From contig RFIY01000278.1 of NCBI GenBank assembly GCA_003695505.1, positions 1 through 11,356 on the forward strand: a stretch of 11,356 nucleotides of DNA. The letters are read 5' to 3'. The notes below the pieces were generated by a model. That model worked only from the letters and a program-made list of their open reading frames with translations, ran no database searches and was not told where the DNA came from. A program made the position numbers and the translations under genes. Numbering within the stretch: the first letter of the stretch is position 1; each line of letters opens with the position of its first letter. Shown here piece after piece: positions 7,684 through 11,356 of this stretch. The DNA comes from J088 sp003695505 [NCBI: Candidatus Dadabacteria bacterium] (GTDB lineage: Bacteria > J088).

Positions 7684-8525
7684 GGGCGTTGTTCATTCAG
7701 AGACCAGTCATAATCGAGCCACGACACCTCGTAATCAGCCGTCAGCAGCCACTGACGATCCTGCGGCGACACGACATCAACGAGCAGGGCCAGCACGCCG
7801 CGAATCGAATCGGGCAGATCGGCCGCCACCCGATGTCGGGGCAGCGCCAGCGGCGCAAAGTCCTCGCCGAACCAGTCAAAGATGCGCGACAACCACAGTG
7901 TCCGCGTCTGCCGGTCAATGCGGACGCCGTGAACCGGATCGGCGGCGTACACGCGAAGCTGATCGATGAGCTGGTCATGCAGGCGAGCGCCGACATAGGG
8001 TTCGTCCCGCAACGGTGGGCAGCTCATTGAGGCGCAGTTGAGTCCGACGTGCGCCAGCGGATCCGCAAACTGCTTGCGCACGATCTGGTGCTCGATTTCG
8101 TCGAGCGTCCGCTGTGCGCCGCCGGCGTCGAACCGCAGGTCGGTCCACACGCCATCGATCTGGCGGATGCTGTTGCGAGGAAAGCGCCAGGCCTTCCAGC
8201 CGCTGGCACGAATCGGATAGTGTTCAGCGACGGCAATGACGGTCAACGCGTTGTAGGCGTTGATCCAGTAGGCTTCGCGATCCGCCGCCGAGACCATGCT
8301 CAGCGCGGAAGCGTCACAAGCGGCGATTTCGTTGCGCAACGCCGACAGGCGCTTTCGTCCTTCGTCGGTCGTCAGTGCGCCGTAGTCGACACGCCCGTGC
8401 GCGACGACATCCGACAGCAGCAATGCCCAGACCGGCAGCGACGTACACGGCCCGCCATTGGCTTGCGCCGAAGGCGCCGTGCCCGCGATGGCCAGGGCCA
8501 GGACAGGCAGCAAAAATCTTTTCAC
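7680..8525 (-). CDS. Secreted DUF547-domain protein
   Basis: The 281-residue product starts at a GTG overlapping the arsS stop (GTGA), with GGTGGGG seven bases before it. The same frame stays open further upstream to 8729 inside arsS, but only the GTG start gives a proper signal peptide (MKRFLLPVLALAIAGTAPSA, cleavage near residue 22). The DUF547 signatures are YWINAYNALTV (86-96), NCASMSCPPL (163-172) and the C-terminal DYDWSLN (271-277). The mature protein is predicted to be periplasmic. The molecular function of DUF547 is not established. The conserved Asn/Cys motifs look like a catalytic or metal/metalloid-binding site, but this is inference. Cysteines are at 27, 70, 164 and 169. Its place inside an arsenic operon suggests handling of an arsenical or of envelope thiols. 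Confidence 0.88.
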   Translation of the reverse strand: MKRFLLPVLALAIAGTAPSAQANGGPCTSLPVWALLLSDVVAHGRVDYGALTTDEGRKRLSALRNEIAACDASALSMVSAADREAYWINAYNALTVIAVAEHYPIRASGWKAWRFPRNSIRQIDGVWTDLRFDAGGAQRTLDEIEHQIVRKQFADPLAHVGLNCASMSCPPLRDEPYVGARLHDQLIDQLRVYAADPVHGVRIDRQTRTLWLSRIFDWFGEDFAPLALPRHRVAADLPDSIRGVLALLVDVVSPQDRQWLLTADYEVSWLDYDWSLNEQRP

Positions 8526-9496
8526 GCAAGCGCCCCACCGCAGGAAGAGCCCGCTCCGGCCGTACAACCAAAGCAGTAGTCCCGGGTTGCGATGCGGCGC
8601 TGGAAATCGCGCTCGGGATCGAAATCCCGGATGTTGCGTACGTCGTGTTCGACCGGCAGGCGGTGCGCCAGATGAAAATCGCAGTCGTACAGCGTGCCGT
8701 CCCAGGCAACTTCGATCTGGTGACGACACATCAGGCCGTCGATCGTCGCCGGATTGAAGGCCTGCTCGAGGACATCGAAGTAGTCATCCAGTGCGCCCTC
8801 ACGCTGCAGATCGGCCCGCCAGCGGCCAATCGGCATGTTCGTGATCGTGTAGAGCCCGGTGAACGCGATGCCGAACTGCTCACCGAGCCGCTCCCGATAG
8901 TCCTGCTCCAATGCCTGTTGCGCGGGCGGCAGGTGCGGCCCGGTCGGGTTGTAGACAAGATGCAGTGGCAATCTTTCCTCTCGCCCATAACCGAGATCAT
9001 TCAGTCGGCGCAGCGCCTCGATGCTCTGATGGAATACCCCGTCGCCGCGTTGTCGATCGACGTTTTCCTGCAGATAGCAGGGCAACGACGCGACCAGATG
9101 TACGCCCTGGCTCGCGAAAAATTCAGGGAGGTCGGCGTAGCCGTTGACAAAAAAGATCGTCAGGTTCGTTCGTACCTGCACGGTATGCCCGCGGTCGGTC
9201 AGCTCCGTGACGAACCAGCGGAACTCGGGATGCATCTCCGGCGCGCCGCCGGTGATGTCCACCATGTCGGGGTGGACCTGGTCCGCGACGCGCAGTACAT
9301 GCACCATCGTCTCACGATCCATCGCTTCCGTGCGGCGTGGGGACGAGACGACGTGGCAGTGCGCGCACTCGAGATTGCAGCGCAGGCCGATATTGACCTG
9401 CAGGACGGCAAGCCGATCCGCCGTCGTCAGCGGCGCTCCGGTCGCATCGCGCACGGCGCGGTCGAACCGGCAGGGTGTTTCGTTCGGCTGCAACAT
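8522..9496 (-). CDS. arsS: Arsenosugar biosynthesis radical SAM protein ArsS
   Basis: The 324-residue protein has the radical SAM cluster motif CNLECAHC (Cys40, 44, 47), a GGAPE segment (83-87) corresponding to the SAM-binding GGE motif, and LPCY...NVDRQRG (138-151). A cysteine-rich C-terminal region has Cys257, Cys272, CFGC (308 and 311) and SSCGG (319), which probably binds an auxiliary iron-sulfur cluster. This is the ArsS architecture (DUF3641 C-terminus). ArsS is reported to transfer a 5'-deoxyadenosyl group from SAM to dimethylarsenite, giving the precursor of oxo-arsenosugars. The gene directly follows arsM. I chose the ATG at 9496, which overlaps the arsM stop as TGATG and has GAAGGG upstream. 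An in-frame GTG at 9505 is possible but lacks a site. Some relatives are selenoproteins; every visible position here is cysteine. Confidence 0.93.
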   Translation of the reverse strand: MLQPNETPCRFDRAVRDATGAPLTTADRLAVLQVNIGLRCNLECAHCHVVSSPRRTEAMDRETMVHVLRVADQVHPDMVDITGGAPEMHPEFRWFVTELTDRGHTVQVRTNLTIFFVNGYADLPEFFASQGVHLVASLPCYLQENVDRQRGDGVFHQSIEALRRLNDLGYGREERLPLHLVYNPTGPHLPPAQQALEQDYRERLGEQFGIAFTGLYTITNMPIGRWRADLQREGALDDYFDVLEQAFNPATIDGLMCRHQIEVAWDGTLYDCDFHLAHRLPVEHDVRNIRDFDPERDFQRRIATRDYCFGCTAGAGSSCGGALA

Positions 9497-10683
9497 CAGC
9501 AGCACCCTTCGGGGCCACAGACCGGTCCCGCGGCGGCGACATCGGCATGATAATCCGCGCCCTTCGTGTCCCGCGGGTCGCGAATCGCCGCGTGGCGACA
9601 GTCGAACGGGCGGGCATCCTCGACGGGAATGTCGTTCCGGGGTTCAATACCGACGAACTGGTCGGCATAGGGCCCGGCGGGATCGGTCAGGATTCGGAAC
9701 GTCTTGTCACAAACCGCCATGCGCTGACCACGATAGTAGACGTGTCCGTCGTCGTCATGCACCTGTTTGAACGGCCCGCGGTAGACGACCGCCTGGTTGC
9801 GCTCCAGACACGGCCCTTCCTTGCCCTTGTACGCCCGAACGGTCATCGAACGAAACTCGATGCCATCAACCGTCTGCCAGGGTTCTTCCTGACGCGACAG
9901 GATCTCGATGCCGTAAAAGCCTGCATCCGCGAACATCTGCAGGAACTCGTCTTCGACGAATGCGCCGGAGATGCAACCACTCCACAGATCGGGATCTTCG
10001 ATGATCCGCTGCGTCGGCGGTTCGTCACAGACGATATCGGAAATCACGACCCGGCCTCCGCGGCGCAGCACCCGGAACATTTCCCGGAACAATTGCTTCT
10101 TTTCGGCCGGCCTGACCAGATTCAGCACGCAATTGCTGACAATGACATCGATACTGTCGTCCGCGATCATCGGCGCTTCGGCGCGCTGCCGGTCGCAAAA
10201 GCTCTCGAACGCGAGCAGGCTTTCTGTATCCGAAACCGGGTGTTCCTCGAGATACTGCTCAACGCGACGCAGGTCCAGCGCCAGATCCTGGATCCGCCCC
10301 TTGACGAACGACACGTTGTCGTACCCCATCGCCGACACGATGGCCGGCTTGTGCCCTTCCGCCAGGTCGAGCATCGCGTCATTGAAATCGACGCCGATAA
10401 CGCGCCCCTCGGGGCCGACCTTCTGCGCCAGGATGTAGCAAACCTTGCCGGCACCGGAGCCCAGGTCGAGCACCACCTCTCCCGGGCCGACGTGTTTGGA
10501 CGGGTCGCCGCAGCCGTAGTCCTTGTCGATGATCTCCTGGGGAATGATCTCGAGATAGCGCGCATCGTAGTCTTCGACCGCGCAACAGAGCGCGGCTTCG
10601 ACCGCCTGGGCGCCTGCGGCATAGCGCTCGAGCACTGCCTGGTTGTGATTCAGTGATTCTATGGAACGGTCGGGCTGGCTCAT
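9496..10683 (-). CDS. arsM: Arsenite methyltransferase ArsM (arsenosugar type)
   Basis: The 395-residue cytoplasmic enzyme is predicted to methylate As(III) with SAM. The methyltransferase core shows VLDLGSGAG (71-79) and the acidic loop GVDFND (97-102). The arsenic-binding cysteines of the ArsM family are recognisable: CC (33-34), YGCGDP (Cys58), SNCVLNL (Cys185) and WSGCISGAF (Cys227). After the core (about residue 275) comes a C-terminal domain with more cysteines (about 292, 325 and 362), ending in CGPEGCC (389-395). The start is the ATG at 10683, with AGGAGG six bases before it; the frame is open 13 codons further but without a site. It is the first gene of the five-gene operon and its stop overlaps the arsS start (TGATG). 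No arsR, arsB or arsC is present in the window. Confidence 0.94.
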   Translation of the reverse strand: MSQPDRSIESLNHNQAVLERYAAGAQAVEAALCCAVEDYDARYLEIIPQEIIDKDYGCGDPSKHVGPGEVVLDLGSGAGKVCYILAQKVGPEGRVIGVDFNDAMLDLAEGHKPAIVSAMGYDNVSFVKGRIQDLALDLRRVEQYLEEHPVSDTESLLAFESFCDRQRAEAPMIADDSIDVIVSNCVLNLVRPAEKKQLFREMFRVLRRGGRVVISDIVCDEPPTQRIIEDPDLWSGCISGAFVEDEFLQMFADAGFYGIEILSRQEEPWQTVDGIEFRSMTVRAYKGKEGPCLERNQAVVYRGPFKQVHDDDGHVYYRGQRMAVCDKTFRILTDPAGPYADQFVGIEPRNDIPVEDARPFDCRHAAIRDPRDTKGADYHADVAAAGPVCGPEGCC

Positions 10684-10689
10684 CAGGCT

Positions 10690-10695
10690 CCTCCT
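10690..10695 (-). promoter_or_regulatory. Consensus ribosome-binding site of arsM
   Basis: AGGAGG on the minus strand, six bases before the ATG at 10683. It excludes the longer frame that starts at 10722. Confidence 0.85.
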
Positions 10696-10708
10696 TGTCG
10701 GGTGATTT

Positions 10709-10732
10709 CCGATGACCCACATCTGCCATCGG
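10709..10732 (-). promoter_or_regulatory. Hairpin in the arsM 5' leader
   Basis: CCGATG and CATCGG are perfect 6-bp arms (10709-10714 and 10727-10732) around a 12-base loop. They lie within the predicted leader of about 50 bases, between the start point near 10734 and the ribosome-binding site. It could be an operator for a DNA-binding regulator or an RNA stem. No known riboswitch consensus is recognised. Confidence 0.4.
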
Positions 10733-10740
10733 GTGTTATC

Positions 10741-10769
10741 ATTACAACTGGTTGCTGAGTCGCCGTCAA
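10741..10769 (-). promoter_or_regulatory. Sigma70-type promoter of the arsM operon
   Basis: On the minus strand TTGACG (10769-10764, five of six to consensus) is separated by exactly 17 bases from TGTAAT (10746-10741, five of six). Transcription would start near 10734, leaving a leader of about 50 bases before arsM. This is the best promoter in the window. Confidence 0.75.
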
Positions 10770-10794
10770 TACGCGTCTTCTTACAGTTGACGGC
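10762..10794. repeat. 8-bp inverted repeat in the divergent arsM/crcB promoter region
   Basis: GCCGTCAA (10762-10769) and TTGACGGC (10787-10794) are exact reverse complements 17 bases apart. The left arm contains the -35 box of the arsM promoter; the right arm presents the same TTGACG toward crcB. It may be two mirrored -35 regions or a regulator site covering both. Confidence 0.6.
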
Positions 10795-10816
10795 CGGTTT
10801 TTGTCCGGAATGGATT
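10787..10816 (+). promoter_or_regulatory. crcB: Weak candidate promoter for crcB
   Basis: TTGACG (10787-10792) is followed after 18 bases by TGGATT (10811-10816, three of six to TATAAT). Transcription would start at about 10823, directly at the crcB ATG, giving a nearly leaderless message. This matches the lack of a ribosome-binding site, but the -10 box is poor. Confidence 0.25.
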
Positions 10817-10823
10817 CACTTTC

Positions 10824-11183
10824 ATGCAGTACTGGGTAGCTGTTGCCGGTGGGGGCGCCGTGGGCGCCCTGCTTCGCGGCTGGGTCAGCCAGTGGGCCCT
10901 GTGGCACCGCATCGCGCCCTTCCCTGGCGCCACGGCCCTGGTCAACATCATCGGTTGTCTGCTGATCGGCCTGCTCTGGAACCTGCTGCCGCCGACCGCC
11001 GGCACGTTGCGCGGCCTGATTTTGACCGGGCTGCTCGGCGCGCTGACGACCTTTTCGACCTACGCGCTGGAAACCGTACGCCTGCTGCAGACGGATCAGA
11101 CGCTGACGGCACTGTTCTATCTCGGCGTCAACAACGTGATCGGCCTTGCGGCGGTCTGGCTGGGTCTGCGACTGGGGGGGTAG
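10824..11183 (+). CDS. crcB: Fluoride channel CrcB/FluC
   Basis: The 119-residue protein has four hydrophobic segments and the Fluc family motifs: GGGAVGALLR (9-18), GATALVNIIGCLLIG (35-49, with the conserved pore asparagine Asn41) and GLLGALTTFSTY (69-80, the sodium-site and Phe-box region). Fluc channels form antiparallel dimers in the inner membrane and export fluoride passively. The first Phe-box residue is Phe77; the second, usually Phe, is Tyr80 here. The start at 10824 fits the family N-terminus, but there is no good ribosome-binding site. No fluoride riboswitch consensus is seen upstream. It is divergent from arsM, and its 3' end overlaps a convergent gene. Confidence 0.93.
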   Translation: MQYWVAVAGGGAVGALLRGWVSQWALWHRIAPFPGATALVNIIGCLLIGLLWNLLPPTAGTLRGLILTGLLGALTTFSTYALETVRLLQTDQTLTALFYLGVNNVIGLAAVWLGLRLGG

Positions 11184-11356
11184 CCCGCTCTTCGGGGACG
11201 AACAGACGATTATTGCAAGGTTGCTCGTCCGATCCCCACGGCTGCTCGACATAGTCGGCCTGACTTAACTGCGCAAGGACGGCCGCTTCCATATCAGCGC
11301 GGATCTCGACAAGCAATACAGGCCGCCATTTACGCAGGTTTGTGGCCGCTCCGGCA
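11128..11356 (-). CDS. C-terminus of a probable FkbM-family methyltransferase (partial, 5' end off the right edge)
   Basis: The minus strand is open from the right edge to a TGA at 11130-11128, giving 76 codons. The visible part includes TNLRKWRPVLLVEIRADM, then NNRLFVPEE about 50 residues into the fragment. An alternation of 'LRKxRPVLLVEI', a variable loop and 'NxLFVP' is typical of the end of FkbM-type SAM-dependent methyltransferases, which often act on sugars or polysaccharides. The last 18 or so codons (after PEERAT) lie inside the 3' end of crcB on the opposite strand, a 56-base convergent overlap, and look like an unconserved tail. The methyltransferase motif I would be outside the window, so the family call rests on this short end only. 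Confidence 0.55.
   Translation of the reverse strand, partial: AGAATNLRKWRPVLLVEIRADMEAAVLAQLSQADYVEQPWGSDEQPCNNRLFVPEERATPPVADPARPPQGRSRC

Noticed and set aside
9490-9500. TGA of arsM as a possible selenocysteine codon (it follows two Cys codons and is followed by TGT TGC)
   Set aside because: The TGA overlaps the arsS ATG in a standard TGATG junction, and no selenocysteine insertion stem is apparent downstream; reading through would only enter arsS out of frame.
8375-10656. Two long plus-strand frames (391 and 393 codons) opposite arsS and arsM
   Set aside because: Both lie opposite genes with full catalytic motifs; their translations have no recognisable domain or ribosome-binding site.
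10684-10823. Fluoride riboswitch before crcB
   Set aside because: I looked for the conserved crcB-motif segments in the intergenic region and found none; the space is taken by the arsM promoter and the inverted repeats.
10684-10823. Canonical ArsR operator for the arsM operon
   Set aside because: No ATCAA-N6-TTGAT-type dyad was found; the dyads present have other sequences.

Overview
The window looks like ordinary chromosome from a GC-rich, Shine-Dalgarno-using, Gram-negative bacterium. The exported c-type cytochrome, the DsbD/ScsB-type reductase and several signal peptides fit a proteobacterium, perhaps gammaproteobacterial, but I cannot place it further. No phage, transposon, CRISPR or RNA gene was seen. 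Coding density is very high and most start sites can be set from ribosome-binding sites or stop/start overlaps.

Left part (1-5405). A minus-strand AidB-like acyl-CoA dehydrogenase runs off the left edge. Divergent from it, on the plus strand, come a DsbD/ScsB-family thiol-disulfide reductase (1150-3378), a membrane-anchored di-heme cytochrome c (3467-4369) and a metallo-beta-lactamase-fold hydrolase (GTG start at 4500, to 5405). The last gene follows a small inverted repeat that may be an operator. A perfect 7-bp hairpin sits in the 35-bp gap before the convergent operon.

Centre and right (5441-10683). A five-gene minus-strand operon reads from right to left: arsM (arsenite methyltransferase), arsS (radical SAM arsenosugar enzyme), a secreted DUF547 protein, a TVP38/TMEM64 (VTT/DedA-like) membrane protein and a MerA-like flavin disulfide oxidoreductase. 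All four internal junctions are stop/start overlaps (TGATG, GTGA, ATGA, GTGA). A near-consensus sigma70-type promoter (TTGACG-N17-TGTAAT) lies upstream of arsM. ArsM and ArsS would methylate arsenite and then add a 5'-deoxyadenosyl group to make an arsenosugar precursor. The other three genes have no assigned step, so this cluster is the most interesting content of the window: a possible extended arsenosugar or arsenolipid pathway.

Right edge (10684-11356). A compact divergent intergenic region, with an 8-bp inverted repeat holding the -35 box of the arsM promoter, leads to crcB/fluC (fluoride channel, plus strand). The 3' part of a convergent minus-strand gene, probably an FkbM-type methyltransferase, overlaps the end of crcB and runs off the right edge.
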